This document shows, piece after piece, positions 22,761 to 34,779 of a stretch of DNA of 64,000 nt (position 1 is its first letter; the number at the start of each line of letters is the position of its first letter). A program made the position numbers and the translations under genes. Origin of the DNA: Halichondria panicea (Eukaryota > Porifera > Demospongiae > Suberitida > Halichondriidae); assembly GCF_963675165.1 (NCBI RefSeq), contig NC_087382.1, positions 6,124,315 through 6,188,314 on the forward strand, in the 5' to 3' direction. The notes below the pieces were generated by a model. The model worked only from the letters and a program-made list of their open reading frames with translations, did not search any database and had not been told where the DNA came from.

Positions 22761-25585
22761 AGACTGCTACAGCTGCTCAAGGATCAATAAAGTGCAAGTA
22801 AGAGTTTTTATAGGCTTCTAGTCATGTTTTCTAGGATATTAATTCGTGAATTTGCAAAATAATGCTTCGTTCTCGAGGTATGCCTAGTTTTGCTTACTTG
22901 GAATACCATTGCAGCCTTTTCGGAAGAGCATGCACGTAGCCAAACTTGTTTACCGAGTGTTGCTACTCTACTTAGCAGTTAGCTCTGTACTAGAACACTA
23001 GCAATTGGTAGCTGCAAGAGTGAGAAGAGAGCTGCAAGCATAGATTGAAGAGTTAGAGGGATAGGAAACGGTTTGTATCTCGAGTAACATCCGCGCTACT
23101 ACGCTGCGGTTTAATCGAGGCCATCACAACAATATCTATTTCTACACTCAGTGCATAATAAACTACAAGTAACTGTGCTTAGTCCGTGCAACTCACTTAT
23201 ATTTCAAGGTCTATACCTATTGCAGTAGTCATAACCAGCACGCTTACACGTTATATGTTCCAATAGCTCTAAAACAGCCTTGGGAACATATAACTTTATT
23301 GGAAAGTTTCTTTTTACTGGGTGTGGTCAGACATTAGCAAGTACTACACGTGGCTCATGGACTAGGCGTGTTATAAATTGCTGAAAGAGATGATGTCTCG
23401 AGGAAACACAGCTTTGGGAGTTACCCGGCAAAAATGTGCTTAATAGCCTCGTAACGCGGATATTTTTCGAGGCTCCACTGCAGATTCAATGTAAAATCAT
23501 CACGTGCACCACTCCGTTTCCTATCCCTCTAACTCTTCAATCTATGCTGCAAGGCTCTGCTATGGCAGCCATTAATTTTAGACTTGAACTTTGGCATCGA
23601 TCGTTTTTAACAACAATCATGGTCGATCATTACCCACTCTTTGAGTTTGCATACAAAGTTCATCATGTGTATAAACAGGAGCACATTACAGAAGGAGCGT
23701 CTTACCTCGGGAATCGCATCTGAAGTTTGCAAAGCATGACCTTATATATGCAAAACCACTAAGTGGGTCTGCGGGCGAGTGCTAATTGAGCTGACGGTGC
23801 ACTTTTTACCAAGCATAGGTCAATAAAAGTGAAAAGCTACAGCTAGCTAGCTAGCTATAGGCCTGGTAGTAAGCTCTCTCTTTTAAGAACCCCAGTAAGA
23901 CTCCCTACTGCAAAAACAAAACGCCTAATATGTGTTAGTCTAAGTCTAGTAAACTTTCTCTGTACAAAGTGACTGGATATGCTCTGCTATATTTTAGAAC
24001 TTTCTGTACCTCACCGATGACAGTCTCTTCCATGATGTATACCAACATCCATCAAAGATCTAGCTATTCATTTTTTAGCTCTTTCTGGCTCAACCTAGCT
24101 CTCCTGCTGCTGCACTACATACAAAATTCGTTTATAATGATATTCACAGGCTGACCGTGGTCTGTAATAATATTTATGTATACGCCCTTGTCACAGTACT
24201 TGCACACTTTTCTTATAAAGCAATGCGGCGTTTAGGAAAGCACACGAGATGCGATTTCCGAACCCATGCACAGTTAGACGCTCCTTCTGTAATGTGCTCC
24301 TGGTATAAAACTGATTAAGCTATTATATAGTAGCTTTATGTTATGTAGCTTTGGCATCTCCACCGAGGCATCAACACCTGCGGTGCTTTCATTTAGCTCT
24401 GGAGTCTCTCTTAATTGTCCTCTTCTTTCCACGTATACTGACCATGCAGTGGTGTCATCAGCCTCCCTGATCACGTCAGAATCTTCTAGCACACGGCAGG
24501 CCATTGCATGCTTGGAAACAGAAAAACAAACATACTCCATGCAGAGCTAGAAGATCGAGAGGCTGGGCTACATACCGCAGTAGTCTCCAGAGTCTATAGT
24601 ACATGTATGATACTGGAGACAGTCTCCACGCAGTATACTGCCCTTGCCCTATCCCTATAGGGCAGTATGGAGGATTAGAAAATAAAAATGTTTTGGCTCC
24701 ATTTAATCGTTCACGCGTGGCCAGTTATGCTATAATTATGTGCAGAATTATTTTGATGACTGGCCAAACTTCAATGTTAGAAAATGACACAGGAATATAC
24801 CCCAGCCGTAACCTGATGCTATTATGCATTCCTGCAGCCTCACCCACTGCTGACTAGAAAAAATTAAATTGCGTATGCCTTACGTATATACATCACTCGA
24901 TCCTATATTCATATTTGCTACCGCAGCGATCGTGGCGTATAAAGGGCACCTATATATAGATCTCAGTATAAGCAGTGCACCAAGAATACCCACGAAAGTA
25001 AACTAGCTCCTTCATGCCCACGAGATACAATAAACCTGAAGTATAGCCACACCCAGTATTGGCTTTCACTTCTGTGGTAGGCGTGACAAGCCCACGACGT
25101 GGGTGCTGTTATTTAATGAATATAGCGAAGACTTGATTTTTCATATATAATTTATAGTAGATTTTTGCTCAACATAATGAAACATGCTGTTCTATATAAT
25201 ATAAGCTATTATACAATAATACAAGCTCAGTATGTACTGCATGTGTATGAGAATAACCCAAATTACACTTCACATGCGCACACTCACACGTCACAGACCA
25301 TGTTGTGCAGACTAGATCTTAGAATTACGCTGCAGCAGCCCGGGATAAGTGTCTTGGCTCGGCTGAGTATATTTTATTTGTATAATTAACCTCACCTTTG
25401 GGATTTGCTAGCTTCTCTGCATACTGATGACTCTGGTAGTATTCTAGCCGCACGTAGCGAGCTGATAGAGGATAGACAAGCTTTGAGTCCAGTAGAATGA
25501 ACCATCTTTTTTGCCATTGGGACAAGGGTTTGAACTGTGGGGGACTCTTTACCAAGTAACCAGCCTTCACAAACTCCCCTGACAT
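19596..25585 (-). CDS. GAB-like pleckstrin-homology domain, exons 1-2
   Basis: Exon 1 is 25396-25585 (start ATG at 25585, MSGEFVKAGYLVKSPP) and exon 2 is 19596-19783, joined in phase 1. The 126 residues form a PH domain: an N-terminal G-YL-KSPP strand, the QKRWFILL core, FDVHTKERVYHLVA and the C-terminal helix with the invariant tryptophan (DKQDWVDTLNAH). The start and loop pattern resemble the PH domain of GRB2-associated binders (GAB/DOS), which bind phosphoinositides at the membrane. Exon 2 ends in phase 0 and the next recognisable exon (13980) starts in phase 0, so PH and ZU5 parts read as one 875-residue protein. The intervening 5.6-kb introns are full of transposons. A separate GAB gene with unseen downstream exons remains possible. 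Confidence 0.7.
20168..21345. repeat. Fold-back element with about 280-bp arms rich in GCCGCGGCAAAA motifs
   Basis: Bases about 20168-20447 are an inverted, diverged copy of 21040-21345: landmarks gtcagtattgtgccg, aaacagtttggctcgc, atgtttactgagc and gatccaatcat recur in reverse complement. Each arm contains several spaced ttgccgcggcaaaa/ttaccgcggtaaaa words that are themselves palindromic. The centre (20450-21035) has a 117-residue frame at 20583-20936 without recognisable domains. The element lies in a PH-gene intron. Confidence 0.7.
21350..22195. repeat. Duplicated segment copy B, empty piggyBac site
   Basis: This segment is colinear with 15905-17645 but uninterrupted at TTAA 21444-21447. 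It ends in a (CA)/(GACA) microsatellite (22103-22155) and the cctcgaggcataatta word. Confidence 0.8.
22196..25395. other. Intron remainder: repeats, no supported coding sequence
   Basis: This is the 5' part of the large PH-gene intron. It holds a GT microsatellite (22733-22760) beside a tgcgcatgcgca palindrome, a 33-bp inverted repeat (about 23039-23071 against 23515-23547, a tagattgaagagttagag word), and AT-rich filler. Several 60-100-residue frames occur on both strands but none has domain, splice or codon support. Confidence 0.45.
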
Positions 25586-27537
25586 AGCTGGTTCACGTTG
25601 ATACTAGTGTCCAATAGTACTTGACTTCTAATTATTATTCTTTAATGATCGTATTATGTAGGGTTTCCACACAAAAATCTGATCTCTATACAAAATGTGT
25701 TTTCGGGCAGTTTTTTTAATTAAAAACAGGAAGTGCTTCCTGTCACTCAATCTGGCTTGTGGTTTTGAGCTTGTAAACTTGCAATGACTTCTACCTACTA
25801 TATTATCTTTGCACATACTATTTATGCCAATATCATATGCTATTCATATTCTATAGAATGTGTGCTTTCTAAAGAGTCTAAAATGATAGCTACACAGTCA
25901 TCTATCAGCACACAGTTGGCATTGTTTGATGGTCACTAACATTTTGTGGTTTTGACCTACCTCCACACTAAGCGTTATAAAATCAGTTCCCAATATGCTA
26001 TTGACTGGAGACTTGGAATATCATTAGTTTAATAGCTAAGCATTAAACTGATCAAAAGTTGTGCTGTTTTACCAGACAGTATTTATTATAGAGCCTACCG
26101 ATAATTGCTCACTATAAGGGTAATTTGACACACAACTCAAATATGTAAGGTGCATATGATACATTTCAACAAACACAGAAGGTAATATAACAATAAATGT
26201 CTGTCTATAGAAGTAGTATTGGAGTCTCACAGCGGCGATGTCCTGTCATTCAGAGGCTTGATATCACCTACAATGTATAGAAGCGAGGATTGATGTGATA
26301 ATACACACTGTGTTTTTTACCCTCCTAGCCATCAACACACCGAACGGCTTGAAAGAAATTTACCTATAATTATGTGCTTGACTCCAAACCCCGAAAGTAT
26401 TAATCATGCAATGTGAAGAAAGCAACACATTCGTATTGTATACACTTCAGCCGCTTTTGTGACTCGAGAATGATTCTTTTATTAATTCGGTTAGCCTCTT
26501 TTTTGAACATTCAACAGAAGCCCCAGGCAGCATAAGTAATACAATAAACTACATATAGTCAAGCTGCATGTTGCAGTGAGATGTATACCTATATCAAGAA
26601 ACCATGGATTTATGAAATCTTTTCCCCACAAAAGTGTGTTTGGATACTTCTAGTTATTTTACACGGGGCACAGCGAACAGTAGACTCTCGTTAATCTGGC
26701 CGCCCTTGGGACAATGCAGCTTCACCGGAATAGCGAGGTGGCTGTATTTCAGAAAATAACTGCGACTAAAAAACGACCCTACCTCGATTCTAATAACAAA
26801 TTTTGCGGTATCAGTATGCTCTCTATACTTAAGTGTAATCCAATTTTATCTTCTAAACCAAAACGTCATATCCGGCCATAATAAAATACCTAGTTTGGGG
26901 AAGCCAGTACTGGCCAGTATATAAGGAATAGCGAGTGGCCGCATTTCAGGGCGAGTTTTGTGCAGTAAACATATCTATATAATTTATAACCAGCAATCTG
27001 TGCCAAACCAAATGACCGGTATATCGAGGTGCCCGTACATCAGACAGCCAAAGTCTATACTGTAAATACGGGACAGAATTTGGACTCTAATACACCATGA
27101 TACCATTTTGTGACTTGTCCAGATACTGGAAGAGAGTGAGCACAATGGGTATCCTCAGTGTATGTTCACAAGAAAATAGCGAACATCTTCAGTGGTGATT
27201 GACATCAACGCTGAGGACATTGAACAATTGTATCACTGAAGCAAATAAAACCATGTATAAACAATTCATGGTATACATGACAGTCAGTTCTCCAGGTAGA
27301 AAGCTCAAGGTGAGATTGTCACCACCAGATAACAAGCCTGTTTGAACGTAGAAGATAGATGGGCGTGGCCCGCCTCCAAAAGGGAGCAGCGGTTTTCAGA
27401 GTTCTTGCATCTCCAATGTCTAGAGCGGAAGTCACTTGTCACGTGATATTCCCACAAATTTTGCTGAGTTAGACAAGTTTTTTTACATTGAGTTTTTAAT
27501 AGACAAAATTACTCCTCGTTACAAAATGTACTAGTTC
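25586..27537. other. Intergenic stretch upstream of the PH gene
   Basis: No gene is recognisable. It probably includes the PH-gene promoter just right of 25585. Around 26690-27070 there are decayed repeat-like phrases (taatctggccgccc, atagcgaggtggc, atatcgaggtgccc). A beta-helix gene fragment lies at 27292-27345. Confidence 0.45.
27292..27345. pseudogene. Small fragment of the beta-helix gene (matches about 46000-46050)
   Basis: The words ccaggtagaaagctcaagg, tgagattgtc and ccaccagataaca occur here and, in the same order, inside the N-terminal coding region of the beta-helix protein (about 46000-46040). No other exon of that gene is near, so it is an isolated duplicated scrap. Confidence 0.6.
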
Positions 27538-28957
27538 CACACAATGCTTTCAGAACTCCCCTAGTAGTAATCTGTCCGTCTGTCGTTCTGTGTATTCTAT
27601 ATACTCCAGTTTCCTGGCTCTGTGATAGTGCTGTGTTTGTACTAGCTATAGACTCGCAAGCCGCTCACTGTTGCCGTGCAACAGTGAGCGGCTTGCGAGT
27701 CTATGTTTGTACCCAGAGGAGGTACAACATGAGGAGCAGGCTTGATTGAGCACTTTAATTACATTCCATTCACGTGTAGGCCTAGGTTTTTTAATGCTGA
27801 GTCAGCTAGTCAAGTGTCAAGCCCAATTGCTCCTATAAATTTTTTTTTCTATAATTTTTTTTTTTTTGTCGTACCTCCTCTGGTTTGTACCCAGAGGAGG
27901 TACAACACGTGTGTATAGGACCACTAAAAAGGAACGGCACTAAACAGAAACAACCGGAAATGAAGCCAATAAATGGGCGTGGCTATTGCAAGGTCATTAT
28001 AAGTTTATATTGTTGTCCAGATTTACGATGTCCTCACGCTGTGTTTTCTGCAGCCTTAACCCTTTACCTGCGCTGTTGATGCTTTAAAGCGTCACAAACA
28101 GTGCACTAAACTGCGCGGCACATAAATGTCACAAACAGTGCAATAAATCGAAAAACCGATTTAGTAAAGCGTATGCCCGATTCAGTAAATCGGGAGACCA
28201 ATAATTATAGTGAAGAGCATTTTCATGTGTACATTGAACATGCAGTTTTTACACGTGTTTTGACACAAAATTAATGAGACCATACACCCGCTAGTACAAT
28301 CCAAACAATTATTTGAAGGATGTTATTATCGGAAACCGATTTTATGGGTTCACAAAAAAATTAGTGATATGCTTGTCTTAATGAAAGGCATTCTTTAGGA
28401 CTACTTGCAGCTAAAGAAGGAGGAGGTGGTTCTCACCAGGCAGACGTTTCATCAGAAAAACTCTGAGCTCGAGTGTTGTGGTGCAGAGCTTGAACACAAA
28501 TGAATAGTTACGGACGTGTTGTATAAGGTTAGGGTTAGGGTTAGGGTTAGGGTTAGGGTTAAATGGGTTAGTGTGCAGCACCCCCCCTAAAAATATCTCC
28601 CCATGCATGCTGGTCATGACTTAACTTCCGAACCACATGCACAATTAAGTGTAAAAATGCCGAAGTATAATTATATAAACTCCAGCTCCGGTGCACTTAA
28701 CAAGGAACAGTATTATCGTGTGAGCTATAAGCTAGTACAAAGTATAATGTGCATGGTCTTTGGAATCCACAACTGTCAGTTTATACAACTAATCTGTTTG
28801 AAATGCATGAACAGAATCCGATCATTGTAGGAATTTAAATTTATACGACACTATAGATTGGGTTCTCATTATCTCAGGCTAATGCCTAGGCTGTAAAGTG
28901 CATGATAAATATTATGCTATAACGGCTATGCAAGTATAATTATAGCTCACATCAGTC
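27538..28957. repeat. Segmental duplication, copy B, upstream of the Ig receptor
   Basis: This is the partner of 2812-4206. It contains the nearly perfect 55-bp TAGACTCGCAAGC hairpin (27649-27703), paired gaggaggtac boxes around a T-rich tract, the TTAGGG-type array (28527-28561) and a 5' flanking block shared with both receptor genes. Confidence 0.8.
28755..28957 (+). promoter_or_regulatory. Conserved 5' flank of the receptor family (putative promoter)
   Basis: The block gtctttggaatccacaac, aactaatctgtttgaaatg and ctcaggctaatgc precedes exon 1 here, at about 3907-4040 before the dead exon, and at about 36897-37020 before the short receptor. Conservation upstream of three copies suggests a promoter, but shared ancestry alone could explain it. 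Confidence 0.45.
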
Positions 28958-31900
28958 ATGTCGAAGTTCCTTAACTTCCTGGTCATTTTGCTGTTATGTA
29001 GGTACAGTGATGCTCTAAATTGTAACCAAACAGGTGAGTATTATTATATATATACCACTGATTGCTAGCTATATTACATACATACAATATTGTATTCCTT
29101 GTACAGCTCTCCCTCCTACCTTTCGTGGAGATGAAAGGGCACGTCAGCTGTATTACATGAACGTACCTCTTATAAATGTACATTCCCTTGAATCCCTACC
29201 AAGTTGTACAGGGAATACTCTTTCAACATACATCACTTGCGAATACGATGTCATCCTGGGAGACGGAGAAACTGTTCCTTTTCCTCCTGATTTGAACAAT
29301 TCAAGTTACTTCGAATATTTCCTTGCTTGGAAGAGGGACTCTGAATATCCTTTCATAGACTTTGATCTCAGTGAAATAACACCAGGGGTGTCTGCAATTG
29401 AGCTTACTTTGTTGAACAGCCCTGCTAACAGAATCAGCTTGCCAGACATTGAATTATACTGGGTGAAAGGACCTTTGAGTGCTTCAGAAATTGAGTCAAG
29501 TATTATAAGTACAATTCTTGACAACCAAGACCTTGCACAAACTGACAACCAAGTCAGAACTATTACTATTAGACTTGAAACAATGCAAACTGGCTTCAAC
29601 CTCAGAATCAGATTTCAATTTAAAGACTTTCACAACTTTGATTGGGTGTTTGTTAGTGAAGTACGATTTTGTACAGATCCTCAACCAACCTTCCAACCCA
29701 AAGTGATATTTCATTCACCAAAACCCGATAATGTTATTGTTCATCCCAGTGCAGATGACCTGAGCAGAGGATCAAAAGAGTTACGGTGTACTATTTCTAG
29801 CGAAGGAATGTACACATGGCAGTGGAAAAGAAATGGCTCTGTTATTACAAGTGATGGAGACTATAAGATCACCACTGGAGACGGAAGTAGAACAACCAAG
29901 CTAACTATTAACAATTTGAATTTCAGTGATACTGGTGAATACAAATGTACAGCAACAATTGTAGATTTTTCAGAAACGAAACACAGCGCTTCAAAACAGC
30001 ATGTTGTTACTTTTCCTGGTAAGTACTTTTCCTGGTAAGTCAGATACAAATTACTGTGCATGCATATGATTGCCCTTAAGAGATAATTAGTCTAATGCCC
30101 ATGCAATGGTTTTGCAGAATATGTCACCACTATTCCAGATGTCAAAGAATATCAACAAGCCGAAAAAGTTACCCTGACCTGTGAACTCCATGGCTACATT
30201 CAGTCACCATTCACTCCTCTTGTGTGGCTTGATATAGGTGGCAGTCAAATAACTATGTCAACAAAATACAGTATCACTTCTAATGACGGACTGAGAACAA
30301 AAATATATAAGAACGGCACAGCTACTCCTAGTGTGATATTGAACCTCACAATTCAAGATATCTCAGCAGCAGATACAGGGGAATACACATGTCAGGGTGC
30401 AAGAACAAATAGTGTTACTCAACTAACAATATTAGAGAGGAATGCTCCTCTAAGCACATCACTCCATCCATCACCTACCACTGTATCATCGATCACTTTG
30501 ACAACACTAACGCCAACCATAATGTCCTTCTTTTCCACAACCTCTCTCAGTCCTACGTCAATGACTAATGGTAAGAAATGATAATTTTATTTCATGTGCG
30601 TGACGGTATTTTGGTATTAATTAATTTGGGCTCATAATTAGCAATAATTACAGTCTTCATGATTGAAGTGTTCGAAGTTCCGTATACAATAACATGCATG
30701 CTCACAAAAGAGCAAGCTAGCCTATAATTATAATTATACACCATACCCTCGTGAAAATATGCCCATCTTTTTCTGCAAGAACTTTAGGCTTTACCTGTAT
30801 GCTGTTGACGCTTTAAAGCGTCAAAAACAGTGGCCTGCACTGCGTCCTTTAGAAATTTCACGGAGAGCGCACAAAGTTACTAAAATTGACGTATGTAGTA
30901 TAAAGTTTATGTTTTTTTCCTGTATTTTGGGCTGCCCCCTCGTCCAAACGTGTATGGGGGATTCTTATATGGCACTTTTAGTTTCAGCACCCCTGAGACG
31001 TATAATTTGGCAGGTAGCAGCGAGGACGTATGCTACAGTTTAGTACCAACCTCCTGATATAGGTATCCTCCTGCCGTTCCAAGAGTACTTTGAGGTCACC
31101 AAGAACATCAACCCCTTGCACATTCCAACCATTATTTGAAAAAAGAAGGGGTTTCACGAGGGTATTGAGTGTGGCTGCATGAGTTGAGTTATCACATGCA
31201 ATGAGCCAAAATTGAGGTCAGTGGGTGAGAGCTTGTAGCAGAAATGGGGCGAGGTAGCAGAAATCAAAATTTTAGGAAGAATCATTCAGAATACATGCAT
31301 GCAGTTAATGAGTCTAAGCTGACTCATTACTATAGTAATGAGTCAGTAATGAGTCAGCTTAGACTATAATTTTATACTACCATGCATAATTATATAGCAC
31401 GAAATTTTAGATCGAGGCACTTTATACTTTCATGGAATTGGCTCTAAAACACATTTAGTTGAGCGCAATATAGAGTATGTAATGCAGGTTACATCCGCTA
31501 TGATTGTGGAAAATTGTTTGTGGAGGACTACATGCTAACCCTCGAAAACAGCGAAAATTAAGCATCTCAACAATTCAAGCTATACGATATCATGCATAAG
31601 CTACGAATAGAATCTAGAGTCAGTTTTCCATTGTTCATTCTTATACTTTAATCATGCATTTAAGGCAGCAGGTGGGCGTACATTCGAGTAAAACTCGCCG
31701 CTCGCGATACATACGCCCAGTCCCTTAATAACCATTAAACTTTCCGTAAGTCCTTCGGTGAAATCATCAGCCCCTCCAGATTTTATTTCTGAATCATTCA
31801 TTTTGTGTATGTTATAGAGTAATCTGATAAATCATGAGGCGCAGCCGAGTTGGTTTATCTGATTACTCCACCGTGTAAAGCATATACCATGAGAGGCCAT

Positions 31901-34170
31901 AGTTTAACTGGCTTGTATATACTATGTTTAGAACTGTATGTTTAGAGCTATTTCCTGTCATGCTTCATGTCAATGAATATGCTTATACTACTGTTTGACG
32001 TCACTGTTGCTATAGCTATATGCAATGAATTTGCGTAGGGTACAAGCGGGTATTATGAGACATCTAAACGTTTCTTACTCCCCTGTCTTGCAGTAATCTT
32101 GAGGGAGCTAAATAGCCTGTTCACTAACTACTATGGTCATAGGCTTGGCACGTAAGCAAAAAATTCTAGTGACAGTGCTTTTTTACAGCTAATCTAGCAT
32201 TTAGTGTTCAAAGTGATTCGGGCATTATGAGACAGGGGGGCATTACGAGACACCATTAGATTTAACGCTAATTGGCTACTCTAGCATATCTTATATGTGA
32301 TTATTCTGTCTACAAAAACAGTTCCTCCTGTTTTAACAGATACCTAGTGAATTTTACTACAAAACATTTGGCACCCACTTAAATGTGGTCAATAAAAATG
32401 GATTAAATTCTGTTCTTAAACAAACTATTGTGGTATCTCTGTCAACACAAGCATACAACTCCAAATTTCTTGAAAAAATAGTAGAGAGGTAGTGCTATTA
32501 CTATGCATGATTAAGAATAGCTGAAGCACTCTTGTTTTAAACAGCTGTCTCATAATTGGTTCCGTCTCACAATACCCCTCATCTACCCTATAATTTTGTT
32601 TGTAAAAGCGATGGCCGATTGAATGATTCAAGTAAGTTTCTTCTATGATTCAAGCAAGCGATTGTGAAGGCTGTGTTTCTACATCTTTATCGAAGGCACT
32701 TCAAAAAAGTGCATTGGTGCTATATATACTTGTCCTACAGACAGTGCAAATGTACCCAAAAATATCATTCCACAAGCCTACTGACCACCAGTGCTGTCTC
32801 TCTAGTCTGTAGTATTTGAGGAAATGTGAAGGAACCAGATAAACATTTGGCAGTGTGGACCCTTCTCACTGCTCGGGTCCCATGCAGCAATGTAGACTAT
32901 ATAAGCAGGTTGTGACAACCAATGTTGGAAAAAGCAACAAACAATAAACCAGTGTACATGCATGTACAAGTACCGTATAGCGGGTAATTTTCGGGGGACA
33001 AAATATTCTGGTTCAGCAATATTGAGACATTTCGTGGGTAATATTTTCGTGGTTACTTAGCTTGCACTGCAGGTAAAGGTAGGCAGGTCGCTTCATTCGT
33101 GGGTAAAATATTCGTGGTCAGACCTCCAACCATGAAAACCACGAATATTTTGCCCCCACGAAAATTACCTGCTATACGGTATCATTTACAGTTCTTCCAA
33201 ATTTGCCTCCCTTGAACTATGCATCGAACTTCGGCTCTTTTTTCATGTTGACTAAAATCATTAGTAGTCTGTTTTGTATTGATTTAAGAATTTTCTCTAG
33301 CTCTATACATATTGAGTTGACTCAATGAACAGTGTGTTAATGTTATGAATGAATTGAATTGAACAGTGTGTCAATTTTGTTGCAAAGGTGATGTTGTATT
33401 CAAATCTATAGCTGTACGCGTAGTCTGACCACAAGCCACAGTATATGGTAGACCAGGTATAACTACCATAGGTGGTCCGACAGCTTGTATTAGTAGTATA
33501 AACTACAACTGAAGCCTTTGATCTTTGGTGCAACATAGTACAATCATGTAGTCTATATAATTATTATGAGAATTACCACGTGTAATATTGACAATACTGT
33601 TTTGTATTTATAATTGTAGGGTTTTCGAACATTTTCAACGGGCAAAGTCAACTTATTGCAATACCGATTGTCACCAGCATTGTTATGGCCTTACTACTTG
33701 TGCTCTTAATGCTAGTTATTTGTTATCTGTGGCAAAAGGTGAAGAAGCTATCAGCAGCATTAACTGCAATGCAACAGGGAGTACTGATCTCCAATACTGA
33801 CACAAACCTAGCGTATCAATCAGAAATCAGCTCTAATGATGATTACGAAGTTATCCAAGAAGAGAGAGCAGCAACACTCACTAGAAATCGATCGTACCCT
33901 CATCTTCACTCATGGATCACTGATCCACCACAAAGAGGCTTACTTGAAACAAATGCTATGGCTGAAGATATTGAATTAGCGGTGATTGAGACAACTTATC
34001 TAACACCATTGAGTTCTAGAAATCCACTCGCAAATGAAGAGATGGACAGTGAAAGCTATGACGATGTAATTCTTCCCCTGAAAACAGACACGAGTGATGG
34101 TCAGTCACTCAGAAGCTCAATGACGGTGAGTGTTGATGAAGAGCTAGTAGTTGAAGTGACTATGGTTTAA
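28958..34170 (+). CDS. Type I receptor with N-terminal unknown domain, two Ig domains and tyrosine-bearing tail
   Basis: Exons 28958-29033, 29107-30018, 30118-30570 and 33620-34170 join in phase 1 throughout and give 663 residues. Residues 1-20 are a signal peptide (MSKFLNFLVILLLCRYSDA). Residues about 26-245 form a cysteine-containing extracellular domain that I do not recognise, ending DWVFVSEVRFC. Two Ig domains follow, each with the C...W...DTGEYxC pattern, then a Ser/Thr-rich stalk, a membrane helix (IVTSIVMALLLVLLMLVICYLW) and a cytoplasmic tail. The tail has YEVI and YDDV motifs, YxxI/V sites that resemble SH2-binding sequences but are not strict ITIMs. Ligand and signalling partners are unknown. 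A 16-bp duplication creates a second donor (30035) after the first (30019). Intron 3 (3 kb) is full of repeats. Confidence 0.85.
30743..31165. mobile_element. MITE-like unit with ATACCCTCGTGAAA inverted ends
   Basis: It starts ATACCCTCGTGAAA and ends TTTCACGAGGGTAT, in intron 3 of the Ig receptor. A ttgacgctttaaagcgtc hairpin inside resembles words at 3311 and 28072. A 94-residue frame inside has no recognisable domain. No clear target-site duplication. Confidence 0.6.
31310..31373. repeat. Palindrome built from tgactcatta words
   Basis: Gtctaagctgactcattac is answered by gtaatgagtcagcttagac across a short spacer that repeats gtaatgagtca. It lies in the receptor intron and has no evident function. 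Confidence 0.6.
31817..33545. repeat. Duplicated block in receptor intron 3 (partner 38165-39000 and 39812-39920)
   Basis: It shares gaggcgcagccgagttggtt, ctgtttgacgtcactg, gcaagcgattgtgaaggctg and the tacaactgaagcctttgatc word with the 3' flank of the short receptor. The partner is interrupted by the 790-bp transposon at 39013-39802. In this copy the MITE at 32971-33181 and other inserted sequence are extra. Confidence 0.75.
32971..33181. mobile_element. 211-bp MITE of the TACCGTATAGCG family
   Basis: Ends TACCGTATAGCGGGTAATTT and its near complement AAATTACCTGCTATACGGTA, with an inner ttcgtgg...ccacgaa palindrome. It is located in intron 3 of the Ig receptor. Confidence 0.8.
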
Positions 34171-34329
34171 AACTTGAGAAAACCATAATTTGACATTTAT
34201 ATGCTGCATTTCTTATTATTGTTTGACAATTATAATAATAGCCGTTTAAAATAGCAAATTAGACACAGTTTAGTTTAAATTTGTTGCGTGCATTCATATA
34301 TGTATCAATGACATGTACATAAACTCTTA

Positions 34330-34379
34330 TAGCCTCGATTCCAGGCTGCCATCGTCCCTGCGGTTTGGAATCGAGGTTA
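34330..34379. mobile_element. 50-bp TAGCCTC-family hairpin, no visible target duplication
   Basis: TAGCCTCGATTCCAGGC at the left and GGTTTGGAATCGAGGTTA at the right form an imperfect palindrome 160 bp after the receptor stop codon. The flanking nonamers differ, so it may be an old insertion. Confidence 0.6.
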
Positions 34380-34779
34380 ATGAGCTCGCAATTGGAGAGT
34401 AATTATATGTTTAAAGCTCTACGTGCAAGCAGCATTGTGTCTATATACTTCTTTAATCTTGGTTTTGTATATATTACTTATTTTATTATGCTATGGTGAG
34501 TCAATTGTTCCGGTTATATTCTTTCGATTCATATAGTCGTTATTCTTTGTCGAGCAAATTGTAAGCAATTAACGGTTCACTATATGCTTTTCGCAACAAC
34601 TGCCAAGGCAACCAGCAATATACTCCGTCACAATAAATGCAGCATAGCAAGTTGCCAATTCAATGAGTATGATACTAGTATTGCGACCCTTGTACATGTA
34701 CGTTCATGCAATATATACGAAGACTTTTATTGCTCAGCTACAAAATACTAAGACTGCGTGTACCGGTATAAATAGGTCT

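Noticed and set aside
23436-23723. 95-residue frame in the PH intron
   Set aside because: Overlaps an inverted repeat and has no domain, splice or start support.
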